Source: Ruminococcus sp. (lineage in GTDB: Bacteria; Bacillota; Clostridia; Oscillospirales; Ruminococcaceae). From it: 60,821 nucleotides of DNA. The position numbers and the translations under genes were made by a program. Location of the stretch: assembly GCA_031262105.1 (NCBI GenBank), contig JAISIH010000012.1, forward strand, positions 1-60,821. Direction: 5' to 3'. Below are positions 34,670-43,653 of the stretch, one piece after another (within the stretch, counting starts at the first letter, position 1; every line of letters starts with the position of its first letter). The notes under the pieces are model-generated. The model saw only the letters and a list, made by a program, of their open reading frames with translations, was not told where the DNA came from and made no database searches.

Positions 34670-36454
34670 TTGAAAAAGAGAGTAGCGGATTTTATCGCGG
34701 ATTTCCTTGCCGACAACGGTATAACACAGCTTTTTTCCGTCGTCGGCGGGGGAGCAATGCACCTTAACAACGCTTTCGGCACAAACAAGCGGATTAATGT
34801 CATTTATAACCATCACGAGCAGGCGTCGGCGATCGCCGCTGAAGGGTATAGCAGGATTGACAATAGGATTGCGGCGGTTTGCGTTACGAGCGGACCGGGC
34901 GGAACGAACGCGCTTACCGGCGTTCTTTGCGCGTGGCAGGACAGCATACCTCTTATCGTCATAAGCGGGCAGGTTCGGAGCGATATTACCGTTGAAAGTA
35001 CGGGGCTTGACCTTCGCCAATTCGGCGAGCAGGAATATTATATCGTTCGTTCTGTAAAACCTATGACGAAATATGCCGTTACCGTTTTTGATGCGAATAT
35101 GATAAAATTCCATCTCGGAAAGGCGATATATCTTGCCGCGCACGGGCGGCGCGGTCCTGTCTGGGTCGATGTTCCGCTTAACATTCAGGGTGCAATTATT
35201 GAAACTGAAAACCTCCCGGAATTTGTCCCCGAAAACGAAATTTCGGTTTCGGAAGAAACTATCTCGAAGATAATAACTGAGATAAAAAATGCAAAACGCC
35301 CGGTGATTATTGCAGGCTCCGGGATTAGGACCAGCGGCAGTCTTAAGGCGCTCAAAAACCTCGCTAAAAGGCACAATATACCCGTTGTAACGCCGACTTC
35401 GACGGTCGATTATTTTTCAGCCGATTTTGAAAATTATTATGGAATGTACGGCACAATCGGGGGACGCTGCGGGAATTTTATAGTGCAGAATTCCGATCTG
35501 TTAATTTGCCTCGGCGCAAGAATGAGTTTTAAGCAGATCGGTTTTAACTATCAAAAATTTTCGCCCGATTCGCGTAAAATCGTCGTTGATGCGGACGGTG
35601 AAGAACTAAAGAAACCCACAATAAAAATAGACCTCCCTGTTTGCGCAGATGTCAGCGAGGTTATCGGAAAATTAATTGCCGTCGATTTTGATACGAAACA
35701 ATCGGAAAACTGGATTTCATACTGCAAATTTATTAAAGCAAAATACATTAACGAGCAAAGAAATTTTACCGAAAATATAAGCGCGTATCGTTTCGGAGAA
35801 GTGTTTTTAGAGAGTGCAGACAAAGACGTTATCGCCGTTTTAGGCAACAACTGCGCGGCGGTCAGTCTCTTACAACTCGGCATAAAAAAGCAGGGTCAGA
35901 GAATTTTCGGCAATGTTAACTGCGGAACGATGGGGTACGATATTCCGGCAAGTATCGGCGCGGCAATTGCAGCCGGCGGACCTGTATATTGCTTAACCGG
36001 CGACGGCAGTTTTCAGATGAATATTCAAGAACTTCAAACGATTGTTCACAACAATCTGCCGGTGAAAATTGTTGTCTTCAATAACTCCGCATATCAGGCG
36101 ATTGTTCAGACGCAGACGAATTTTTTCGACGGCGTTCTCAGCGGCTGTACTGCCAAAACCGGCGTAAGTTTCCCGAGTTTTGAAAAAATCGCGTATGCTT
36201 ATGGTTTTCCGTTTAAGAAAATTACGAAAACGAGCGAAATTGAATCAGCTGTAAATTGGCTCCTTAATGAAAAATCGTTTTGCCTTCTTGAACTTATACA
36301 GAATGAATCCGACCCGATTATTCCGAAGCTTTCGAGCAAGCGGCTCCCTGACGGCGGCATGGTTTCTCCGCCGATTGACGACCTCTTCCCGTTTTTGACG
36401 GAAGATGAATATAACGCCGCTTTGTATGAAAATTTTGAGGGCAAAGCGATATGA
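34670..36454 (+). CDS. Thiamine diphosphate enzyme, acetolactate synthase/YerE-like
   Basis: The 594-residue protein has the full TPP-enzyme layout: catalytic Glu50 in NHHEQASAIAAEGY, SGPGGTNALTG, a central domain (PVIIAGSGIR), and the cofactor motif GDG (444-446) to NN (471-472). It lies in a sugar operon, not next to ilv genes. A close role model is YerE, which uses TPP to transfer a two-carbon unit from pyruvate onto a 4-keto-3,6-dideoxy sugar. The RfbH-like gene that would make such a substrate is in the same operon. The start is TTG after TGAGG. Confidence 0.85.
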   Translation: MKKRVADFIADFLADNGITQLFSVVGGGAMHLNNAFGTNKRINVIYNHHEQASAIAAEGYSRIDNRIAAVCVTSGPGGTNALTGVLCAWQDSIPLIVISGQVRSDITVESTGLDLRQFGEQEYYIVRSVKPMTKYAVTVFDANMIKFHLGKAIYLAAHGRRGPVWVDVPLNIQGAIIETENLPEFVPENEISVSEETISKIITEIKNAKRPVIIAGSGIRTSGSLKALKNLAKRHNIPVVTPTSTVDYFSADFENYYGMYGTIGGRCGNFIVQNSDLLICLGARMSFKQIGFNYQKFSPDSRKIVVDADGEELKKPTIKIDLPVCADVSEVIGKLIAVDFDTKQSENWISYCKFIKAKYINEQRNFTENISAYRFGEVFLESADKDVIAVLGNNCAAVSLLQLGIKKQGQRIFGNVNCGTMGYDIPASIGAAIAAGGPVYCLTGDGSFQMNIQELQTIVHNNLPVKIVVFNNSAYQAIVQTQTNFFDGVLSGCTAKTGVSFPSFEKIAYAYGFPFKKITKTSEIESAVNWLLNEKSFCLLELIQNESDPIIPKLSSKRLPDGGMVSPPIDDLFPFLTEDEYNAALYENFEGKAI

Positions 36455-37488
36455 AAAACTTTAACATAGGCAGTATCGAAGTCGGAGGAACGCCGCTCGT
36501 TATTCCCGAAATAGGGATAAATCACGGCGGTTCGCTTGAAGTTGCCTTAAAGATGATTGACGCGGCGGCGGCGGCGGGGGCAAGACTTATTAAGCATCAG
36601 ACGCATATTGTCGAGGATGAAATGTCACTCGCGGCGAGGGAGATTATCCCCGGGAATTCCGATAAATCTATCTACGAAATAATGGCGCGTTGTGCACTTT
36701 CTGAAGACGAAGAACGCGAAATGATGCAGTATACAAACGGCTTGGGACTCGAATTTATAAGCACTCCGTTTTCGAGAGCGGCGGCGATTCGCCTCGAAAA
36801 ATTTGGTGTAAAGGCTTATAAAATCGGCTCGGGCGAGATGAATAATCTGCCGCTTATAAAGCATATTGCGGCGTACGGAAAACCGATGATTGTTTCAACC
36901 GGCATGAATTCGATCGAAGCGATTGAAGAAACGGTCAATATTTTAGAGCAAAAAAATGTTCCCTACGCGCTTCTTCATACGACAAATTTATACCCGACAA
37001 AACCTTCGCAGGTGCGGTTCGGCGCGATGATGAAGATGGCTGAACATTTCCCGGGGATACCGTTCGGGCTTTCAGACCACACGCTTAACAATAACGCTTG
37101 TATCGGGGCTGCCGCACTCGGCGCAAGTATCGTTGAGCGGCATTTTACCGATGATAAAACCCGCCCGGGCGAAGATATAATTTGTTCAATGGACGGGCGT
37201 GAACTATCGGAACTTATAAATGCAACCCGTGAGGTTTATCAGATGCGAGGCGGCGAAAAAACCGCTCTCGAAGAAGAAAAGGTAACGATTGATTTTGCTT
37301 TTGCGACGGTTGTTGCAACTGACGATATAAAGAAAAATGAGAAATTTTCAGAAGAAAATATCTGGGTAAAACGCCCGGGGACGGGTGAAATTTTCGCAAA
37401 GGATTTTGAAAAAATTATCGGAAAAACCGCAGCATTTGACATTAAAAAAGATACACACTTAAAAAAGGGTATGATATGTACAGATTAG
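36451..37488 (+). CDS. neuB: N-acetylneuraminate/nonulosonate synthase, NeuB family
   Basis: The 345-residue enzyme condenses PEP with ManNAc or a related sugar to make a nine-carbon sialic-type acid. PEIGINHGGSLEVALKMIDAA and GARLIKHQTH open the TIM barrel, SGEMNNLPLIKHIA and LSDHTLNNNA are also typical, and a SAF (antifreeze-like) domain ends the chain (from about residue 290). It overlaps the TPP gene by 4 nt and neuC by 13 nt. Which nonulosonate it makes (neuraminic, legionaminic or other) cannot be settled here; NeuC next door favours a ManNAc-type precursor. Confidence 0.92.
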   Translation: MKNFNIGSIEVGGTPLVIPEIGINHGGSLEVALKMIDAAAAAGARLIKHQTHIVEDEMSLAAREIIPGNSDKSIYEIMARCALSEDEEREMMQYTNGLGLEFISTPFSRAAAIRLEKFGVKAYKIGSGEMNNLPLIKHIAAYGKPMIVSTGMNSIEAIEETVNILEQKNVPYALLHTTNLYPTKPSQVRFGAMMKMAEHFPGIPFGLSDHTLNNNACIGAAALGASIVERHFTDDKTRPGEDIICSMDGRELSELINATREVYQMRGGEKTALEEEKVTIDFAFATVVATDDIKKNEKFSEENIWVKRPGTGEIFAKDFEKIIGKTAAFDIKKDTHLKKGMICTD

Positions 37489-38645
37489 TGTTTTTGACCG
37501 GCACGAGGGCGGATTACGGTAAGCTTAAATCAATCATGCAGCTTTGCGAAAAGGACAGTTCTTTCGAGATTTACGTTTACGTTACGGGGATGCATCTTTG
37601 CAGTGAATACGGTCAAACGGCGGACGAAATAAAAAAGGACGGCTACAACAATATTATCATCAACGAAGACTATAAACAGACCGAAAAAATGGACGAAAAT
37701 ACCGCGCTTACAATGCTTGCTTTTTCAAAATTTGTCCGTGAAATAAAGCCCGATTTAATCGTAGTTCACGGCGACAGAACAGAGCCGCTTGCGGGCGCGG
37801 CGGTCGGAGTGCTTAATAACATAAAGGTTGCGCATATCGAGGGCGGGGAGGTTACGGGGACGGCGGACGAATTCATGCGGCACGCTGTCACAAAGCTTTC
37901 GAGCTATCATTTTGTCGCTAACGACGAAGCGAAATTCCGCGTTTTACAGCTTGGCGAAAAGGAAGAAAATGTGTTCGTAATCGGTTCGCCCGACATTGAC
38001 ATAATGCTTTCGGATAGCTTGCCGAAACTTATTGATGTCAAAGAAAAATACAGCGTTAATTTTGATAAATACAGCGTCTGCATTTACCACCCGGTAACGA
38101 CCGATAATGACACTGCGAAAAAGGCGGAAAATTTAGCGGAAGCACTAAAAAAATCAGAGAAAAATTACGTTATAATAAAATCGAATAATGATTTTAACAA
38201 TGAGATTATCATTGAAAAATTCGACAGATTAAGGGGCAATAAAAACTTTGTTTTTTATGATTCGCTTCCGTTTGAAGAATTCTTAACGCTTCTTAAAAAC
38301 GCTGAATTTATCATCGGGAATTCCAGCGCGGGGGTCAGAGAAGCGTGTGTGTACGGCGTTCCGGCGATTGATTTGGGGACGCGTCAGAACAAGCGTTATA
38401 ACACGCAAATCATGCGAAATATTATCCACACCGATGAAAACACAGACGAGATTTTAACCGCGATTAGCAAAGCAAATGAACATAGATTTTTTTCAAGATA
38501 TTTCGGCAACGGCAATTCTGCGACTTTATTCTGCGCGGCGATAAAAAACCGTTTGGCAAAAGAAGAAAGCGTGCAAAAAGTTTTTGTTGACCTTGAAGTT
38601 ACATCAAAATCTATCGAGAATTACATCAACGAGGTTTGTTATTGA
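37476..38645 (+). CDS. neuC: UDP-N-acetylglucosamine 2-epimerase, hydrolysing (NeuC-like)
   Basis: The 389-residue enzyme turns UDP-GlcNAc, or a modified form of it, into the free 2-epimer and UDP. FLTGTRADYGKLKSIM at the start, VHGDRTEPLAG, HIEGGEVTGTADE and IGNSSAGVREACVYGVPAIDLG are typical of the NeuC/LegG/NnaA group. It lies directly after neuB and supplies its substrate. A CMP-nonulosonate synthetase (NeuA), needed to activate the product, is not found in this window. Confidence 0.92.
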   Translation: MYRLVFLTGTRADYGKLKSIMQLCEKDSSFEIYVYVTGMHLCSEYGQTADEIKKDGYNNIIINEDYKQTEKMDENTALTMLAFSKFVREIKPDLIVVHGDRTEPLAGAAVGVLNNIKVAHIEGGEVTGTADEFMRHAVTKLSSYHFVANDEAKFRVLQLGEKEENVFVIGSPDIDIMLSDSLPKLIDVKEKYSVNFDKYSVCIYHPVTTDNDTAKKAENLAEALKKSEKNYVIIKSNNDFNNEIIIEKFDRLRGNKNFVFYDSLPFEEFLTLLKNAEFIIGNSSAGVREACVYGVPAIDLGTRQNKRYNTQIMRNIIHTDENTDEILTAISKANEHRFFSRYFGNGNSATLFCAAIKNRLAKEESVQKVFVDLEVTSKSIENYINEVCY

Positions 38646-39496
38646 AAAATGTTATTATCACGGGTGCGACAGGGTTTGTCGGGTTTGCGCTGACAAGGGA
38701 GCTTATAAAGCAGGGCTTTGACGTCACCGTCCTTTGCAGAAAAGGCTCTGAGAGGCGGCGGCGGTTCGACGGGCTGCCTGTAAAAATCATTGAGTGTGAC
38801 TTATCGAATGAAGAAAAATTTAGCCTTTGCGGCGAATTTGATACATTCTATCATCTTGCTTGGGAGGGCGGACGAAACGATTTTGAGAGCCAATACAAAA
38901 ATATTTCGCGGACGATTTTTTGTCTTGAACTTGCGAAAAAATACGGTTGCGAAAGGTTTATCTGCACCGGGTCGCAGGCTGAATACGGCGAGGTTCCCGC
39001 TGACGTTTTAATAACCGAAGATACTCCGTTAAACCCTGTGACAGCGTATGGTTCGGCGAAGGTTGCGGCGTATTATCTTGTGAGAGATTTCGCGAAACGT
39101 TTGGGGGTTGATTACTCATGGGTGAGAATTTTCAGCGTTTACGGTCAGAATGATAATCCGAATTCGCTTTTGCCACAGATTTTAGCCGCAAAAAAAGAGA
39201 ATCGCACCTTCAAAATGTCAACCGACGGCGAGCATATCTGGAACTATCTTCACGAAGACGACGCAGCAAGAGGGCTTATCGCAATCGGAAAATGTGCTGA
39301 AACGAACACAATTTTTAACCTTGCGGGGTCTGAAAATATGCCGCTTCGGTGGTTTATTTCTAAGGTTTATGACGGGGTAGAATACGGGACGGAGAGAAGT
39401 TTTATTAATCTTAATGTGAGCATTGAAAAATCGGTTGCCGCAATCGGTGAATATTCACATACAACATTTATTGATGATATACTAAGCGAAAAATAA
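38642..39496 (+). CDS. NAD-dependent epimerase/dehydratase or reductase (SDR)
   Basis: The protein of about 284 residues is an extended short-chain dehydrogenase with GATGFVG for NAD(P) binding, CTGSQAEYG and the catalytic pair YGSAK. Its size resembles sugar 4-ketoreductases such as RfbJ (abequose) and epimerases. In this operon it could reduce the keto sugar left by the TPP enzyme, as YerF does for yersiniose; that is inference. The TTG at 38642 follows GAGG by 7 nt and overlaps the neuC stop (TTGA). Confidence 0.85.
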   Translation: MKNVIITGATGFVGFALTRELIKQGFDVTVLCRKGSERRRRFDGLPVKIIECDLSNEEKFSLCGEFDTFYHLAWEGGRNDFESQYKNISRTIFCLELAKKYGCERFICTGSQAEYGEVPADVLITEDTPLNPVTAYGSAKVAAYYLVRDFAKRLGVDYSWVRIFSVYGQNDNPNSLLPQILAAKKENRTFKMSTDGEHIWNYLHEDDAARGLIAIGKCAETNTIFNLAGSENMPLRWFISKVYDGVEYGTERSFINLNVSIEKSVAAIGEYSHTTFIDDILSEK

Positions 39497-39510
39497 TTGG
39501 AGGTACTGTA

Positions 39511-40659
39511 ATGAATTCATTACGTTCTTGTCCGATATGCGGTGAATACGAAACAAGATTTAAGATGGCGCAGATTTTCTCTATTATTGATTCTGTAGGG
39601 TTTTTAGAACAATTTAATGTTGTACAGTGTATGTGTTGCGGAATGTATTATGCAGACAGAGTTCCGGACCAGAATCAACTTGATTTATACTACAAGGAAT
39701 ACTCAAAATATGAGAATCATGATGATTTGAATTTTGATAATTCTCGTTATGAACTGATAACCGACACTATAAAACAAACTTTTCCGAACCGTGATATTTC
39801 TATTCTTGATGTAGGTTGCGGAAGAGGTAATCAACTATTGAGCTTAAAAGAATCCGGCTACAATAATATCACCGGACTTGAGGTTTCAAGTAATAACTGT
39901 GATTACATAAAAACGAGATACAGTATTAACACCATAAATTGCTCGCTGTTTGATATACCGCAAAAAATGCGAAATAATAAATATGACTGCATTATCGCCG
40001 ATGGTATTCTTGAACATTTAGGTGACGTACGAAGTGCCTGCAAAATCCTTTCAGGGTTATTATCCTTTTCGGGTGTTATGTTTATAGTAGTTCCGAATTC
40101 AGAAAAATTTATAGATAATGTCGGATTTCCTTTTGAGGAAATTTCCGGTGAACACATTAATTATTTTAATACTCATTCGCTGCAAAAACTAATGAGCTTA
40201 TATTCAATGAGTTTATTAAATAAAGTTTCGTTCTCTGCCCTGCAACCTAATATATTATGTACTTTTAGATTTGATGAGACTATGATTAATAATTCATTAG
40301 AACGATATTTTCAATTATCAGAAAAAGCTATTGAGAATTTCAATAGTATAATTGATGAATATGTTATTAATCAGATCCCGGTCTACGTTTGGGGTGCAGG
40401 TGCATTGTGCCAAAGATGTCTGGCTGCAACGAATTTAGTCAATGCAAATATAGTGAAAATCCTTGACTCAAATCAAAACATACAAGGTCACAAAATTCAA
40501 GATATACCGATTTGTTCTCCTGATATTATATTAAGTGAAAATGTTGAGGACATTATAGTAATTACGTATCATGCGGCAAATAGTATAAAACGGCAACTCA
40601 ATCAGTACAACTATAAGAAAAGGGTTATCTTTTGGCCGGACAACCCAAAGGAGAATTAA
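39511..40659 (+). CDS. SAM-dependent methyltransferase of the sugar C-methyltransferase type
   Basis: The 382-residue protein has an N-terminal zinc-ribbon-like region (CPICGEYE with a later CMCCGMYY), a class I SAM domain with ILDVGCGRGNQLL, and a C-terminal domain (VYVWGAGALCQRC to the end). This three-part plan is that of methyltransferases acting on nucleotide-linked deoxy sugars. Its base composition is markedly AT-rich against the genes before it, which suggests recent transfer. GGAGG precedes the ATG. Confidence 0.82.
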   Translation: MNSLRSCPICGEYETRFKMAQIFSIIDSVGFLEQFNVVQCMCCGMYYADRVPDQNQLDLYYKEYSKYENHDDLNFDNSRYELITDTIKQTFPNRDISILDVGCGRGNQLLSLKESGYNNITGLEVSSNNCDYIKTRYSINTINCSLFDIPQKMRNNKYDCIIADGILEHLGDVRSACKILSGLLSFSGVMFIVVPNSEKFIDNVGFPFEEISGEHINYFNTHSLQKLMSLYSMSLLNKVSFSALQPNILCTFRFDETMINNSLERYFQLSEKAIENFNSIIDEYVINQIPVYVWGAGALCQRCLAATNLVNANIVKILDSNQNIQGHKIQDIPICSPDIILSENVEDIIVITYHAANSIKRQLNQYNYKKRVIFWPDNPKEN

Positions 40660-40661
40660 AA

Positions 40662-41684
40662 ATGTCATCACTTAAACGCGCAAAGATATATTCAAGCAAA
40701 CGACTCAACCTCAGCTCGGTTTTGCCATTGGAAACCCCGTTATCGGTAGAGATTGATATATGCTCTATCTGCAATTTTGCGTGTAAATTTTGTTTTCAAC
40801 ACGATAAAGAGTCGTTAAAAAAATACGCTTTTAAGTTGAAAGCTATGGAATATGGGTTATTTACAAAATTAGTAGATGATATATGCAATTTTCCTCAAAA
40901 GCCAAAAAAACTAAAACTTTTTGAGTTCGGAGAACCGTTGCTTAACAAGAATATCGGCGAGATGATTTGTTATGCAAAATCCGTAAATTGTGTTGAAGCG
41001 GTTGAAATTACTACTAACGGCTCTTTGTTAACCCCGACAACTGTTGACTCAATTATTGACGCCGGGATTGACAGAATAAACATTTCTATAGAAGCGATGA
41101 ATGATTCTGACTACTGCGAAATAACAGGTAAGAACATTAAATTTTCTGACATTGTCAGTAACGTAAAATACCTATACAATAACAAAAAAAATTGTATAGT
41201 GTATGTGAAAATTGCAGACATAAACCTCTCTCAAACTGAACGCGAACGTTTTTACGAAGTTTTTCAAAATATATCAGATGAAATGTATATTGAACATATT
41301 TCACCTATATGGCGGGGTACCGATTCTGTCGGTTATATTAACGATGACGGAATCGGGTCTTATGGACAAGTAATAAAAAGCGATAAAAAAATATGCACAT
41401 TTCTCTTCACGCGATTAGTTATTAATTCTGACGGAGAAGCAGTGCTGTGCTGTGTTGATTGGAAAAGTCAATATATAATCGGCGATGCAAAAAAAGAAAG
41501 TCTATATAACATTTGGAATGGCAATGCTTTAAAATCGCTGCAATTAAAACACTTAAATCTGAACAAAGATAAAATTGAAATTTGTTCAAATTGTAATGTT
41601 TATAAAACTTCAACAATTGATGATATTGATTCCGGAAGAGAGTCTATATTGTCGCGTTTTGAAAGAAAAGATGAGGTTAAATAA
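40662..41684 (+). CDS. Radical SAM enzyme with SPASM-like C-terminus (1)
   Basis: The 340-residue enzyme has the radical SAM cluster motif C37-x3-C41-x2-C44 in ICNFACKFC, then FEFGEPLLNKNIGEMI as the glycine/ExE-like region. A C-terminal Cys-rich part (CCVDWKS, CSNCNVYK) would bind an auxiliary iron-sulphur cluster. The ATG at 40662 is preceded by AAGGAG; an upstream in-frame start would overlap the methyltransferase gene. It is followed by a second gene of the same type. In a glycan operon it may act on a sugar or a lipid or protein carrier; no precursor peptide gene is seen. Confidence 0.85.
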   Translation: MSSLKRAKIYSSKRLNLSSVLPLETPLSVEIDICSICNFACKFCFQHDKESLKKYAFKLKAMEYGLFTKLVDDICNFPQKPKKLKLFEFGEPLLNKNIGEMICYAKSVNCVEAVEITTNGSLLTPTTVDSIIDAGIDRINISIEAMNDSDYCEITGKNIKFSDIVSNVKYLYNNKKNCIVYVKIADINLSQTERERFYEVFQNISDEMYIEHISPIWRGTDSVGYINDDGIGSYGQVIKSDKKICTFLFTRLVINSDGEAVLCCVDWKSQYIIGDAKKESLYNIWNGNALKSLQLKHLNLNKDKIEICSNCNVYKTSTIDDIDSGRESILSRFERKDEVK

Positions 41685-42679
41685 TGATTAGGGAAACAAA
41701 AACGCGTACTGATTTGGCAAAAGAAATCCCGCTTCAGACACCGCTCGTTGTACATATTGATACGAATAATACCTGCAATTTCAGATGCAAGTTTTGTACT
41801 ACCGGTGATCATGATCTTCTCAAAAAAAACAACAGACCTTTAGGTGAAATGTCCTATATTACTTTCTGCAAAGTAATTGACGACTTAACTCAATTTGAAC
41901 GTCCTGTTAAGGATTTGCTGATGCATAAAAACGGTGAGCCGTTATTACATAAAGATATAGCAAAAATGATTTCTTATGCGAAATCGAAGAATGTTGCGAA
42001 TCGCATTATCCTTGTTACAAACGGTTCAAAGTTAACACCGAGTTTATCAAGAGACCTTGCAGCTACAAACGTGGACATCATACAAATCTCAGTCTCTCAT
42101 GTAACAGACGAGGGCTATTTGAAAATTTCTAACGTTAATGTATCATATGATGATATAGTCGGAAAAGTTGCGTACTTATATGCAAACATTAATCATGATA
42201 AAACTCGTTTGATAGCAAAGCTGATGGATACCGGATTAACTGACGGCGAGAGGCAAAAATTCATTGATGATTTCAGTATTATAACTGACGAAGCAAATAT
42301 AGAACATCCGATTAGTTACACACAACCTACCGTAAAAGATACGTCGCTCGGACTCGGCAATGGGACAACAAACGATAATTACAGAGCGGTATATAAGGAT
42401 ATATGCACGCTGCCTTTTTATACAATGAATATAAATTTTAACGGCAATGTGTCTGCTTGCAGTTTTGATTGGCGGCATAAACACATCATGGGCAATGTTT
42501 TAGAAAATACATTATTTGAAATTTGGAACGGCGAAAAATACAGAAACTTCAGAATAATGCAAGCCTCGAAACAAAGAGACAAAAATGAATTTTGCGTCGG
42601 CTGTGAGGCGGTATATAATCTCATAGATAACATTGACAGCTTTGGTGATGACATATTAAAACGAATTAAAATAGAATAA
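41684..42679 (+). CDS. Radical SAM enzyme with SPASM-like C-terminus (2)
   Basis: The 331-residue enzyme is a diverged paralogue of the preceding gene. It has C31-x3-C35-x2-C38 in TCNFRCKFC, LMHKNGEPLLHKDIAKMI in the place of the other's FEFGEPLLNK region, and auxiliary Cys in ACSFDWRHKHIMGN and CVGCEAVYN. Its ATG overlaps the stop of its neighbour by one base (TAATG), so the two are made together. The shared reading DWxxxxIxGxxxxxxLxxIWNG shows they descend from one gene. The reaction is unknown. Confidence 0.85.
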   Translation: MIRETKTRTDLAKEIPLQTPLVVHIDTNNTCNFRCKFCTTGDHDLLKKNNRPLGEMSYITFCKVIDDLTQFERPVKDLLMHKNGEPLLHKDIAKMISYAKSKNVANRIILVTNGSKLTPSLSRDLAATNVDIIQISVSHVTDEGYLKISNVNVSYDDIVGKVAYLYANINHDKTRLIAKLMDTGLTDGERQKFIDDFSIITDEANIEHPISYTQPTVKDTSLGLGNGTTNDNYRAVYKDICTLPFYTMNINFNGNVSACSFDWRHKHIMGNVLENTLFEIWNGEKYRNFRIMQASKQRDKNEFCVGCEAVYNLIDNIDSFGDDILKRIKIE

Positions 42680-42716
42680 AAGACAATGCCTCGTGAAAAA
42701 CTTAAGGAAACAAATT

Positions 42717-43619
42717 ATGCAGTACATAATGATAAACGGCGGACTCGCTAACCAACTTTTCCAGTATATTTTCTTCCGCTATATCGAAGAAACAACAGGC
42801 GACGAATGTATCTTAGACGACAGCGAATTTGTTGTAACTAATTTCTTTAACGGATATGAAATAGAAGATATTTTCGGATTAAAACCGAAAAGGCTTTCAC
42901 AGATTATGCCGCCCGACGAGTGGGATAAATTAATTGAAAGCAGTCACAAAACAAGTTTTAAAACTATTCCGGGCATATTATCCGAAAAAGAACCGCTTTC
43001 GGTTATACAGGAAGGCAATCTGTTTATAGACGCGACAACATCTTACAAAAATCAATTCGACGGAGAAATTTTTAACGCCACTCTTAACGAATATGTGCCG
43101 CAAGTTAAGGATATTGAGGGAAGTATCTATTATTTCGGTTATTGGATAAATCCATTTTGGTTTTATTATATCAGGGACATCATAATAAAGGAATTGACAT
43201 TCCCTCCTATTACAGATGATTTTAATATCAATATGCGCAACCGGATTTGTTCGACTAACTCTGTCGCAATCCACGTAAGGCGCGGCGAATTTATTGATAT
43301 CGGCAGAGCAACACCATCTGAATTTTACTATAATAAAGTTTTTGAAATGCGTTATAAAGTCCGCAATCCGACATTTTTTGTGTTTTCGGACGATCTGAAA
43401 TGGTGTATCGAAAACGCCGAAAACTTAGGCTTTATTAAGACGGATGAGATTGTATATGTTGACGGCAACAAGCTTAAGGACAGTTTCAGGGATATGCAGC
43501 TGATGTCGCTTTGTCAGAACATGGTTTTCGGCTCCAGCAGTTTCAGCTATCTTGCATCTCTTCTCAATCAAAACCCTAACAAATTTATAATTCAGCCGAC
43601 ACGCCAATACACTTTATAA
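42717..43619 (+). CDS. Family 11 glycosyltransferase (alpha-1,2-fucosyltransferase-like)
   Basis: The 300-residue enzyme matches GT11: MINGGLANQLFQYIFFRYIE at the start, the GDP-binding HVRRGEF, and FVFSDDLKWC followed by MSLCQNMVFGSSSFSYLASLL near the end. GT11 members transfer fucose from GDP-fucose to galactose, or act on related sugars. The ATG at 42717 is favoured by TAAGGAAAC ahead of it; a GTG at 42693 is also in frame. Composition is intermediate between the AT-rich genes before it and the normal genes after it. Confidence 0.88.
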   Translation: MQYIMINGGLANQLFQYIFFRYIEETTGDECILDDSEFVVTNFFNGYEIEDIFGLKPKRLSQIMPPDEWDKLIESSHKTSFKTIPGILSEKEPLSVIQEGNLFIDATTSYKNQFDGEIFNATLNEYVPQVKDIEGSIYYFGYWINPFWFYYIRDIIIKELTFPPITDDFNINMRNRICSTNSVAIHVRRGEFIDIGRATPSEFYYNKVFEMRYKVRNPTFFVFSDDLKWCIENAENLGFIKTDEIVYVDGNKLKDSFRDMQLMSLCQNMVFGSSSFSYLASLLNQNPNKFIIQPTRQYTL

Positions 43620-43653
43620 TCAAATAAATTTCATACGGGACGGTCTTAAAAAC

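Noticed and set aside
34670-36454. Branched-chain amino acid acetolactate synthase (ilvB)
   Set aside because: The fold fits, but there is no ilvN, ilvC or leu gene nearby and the gene overlaps neuB in a sugar operon.
40662-42679. RiPP (modified peptide) gene cluster
   Set aside because: Radical SAM/SPASM genes often mature peptides, but no short precursor gene, protease or peptide exporter is adjacent, and all neighbours are sugar enzymes.
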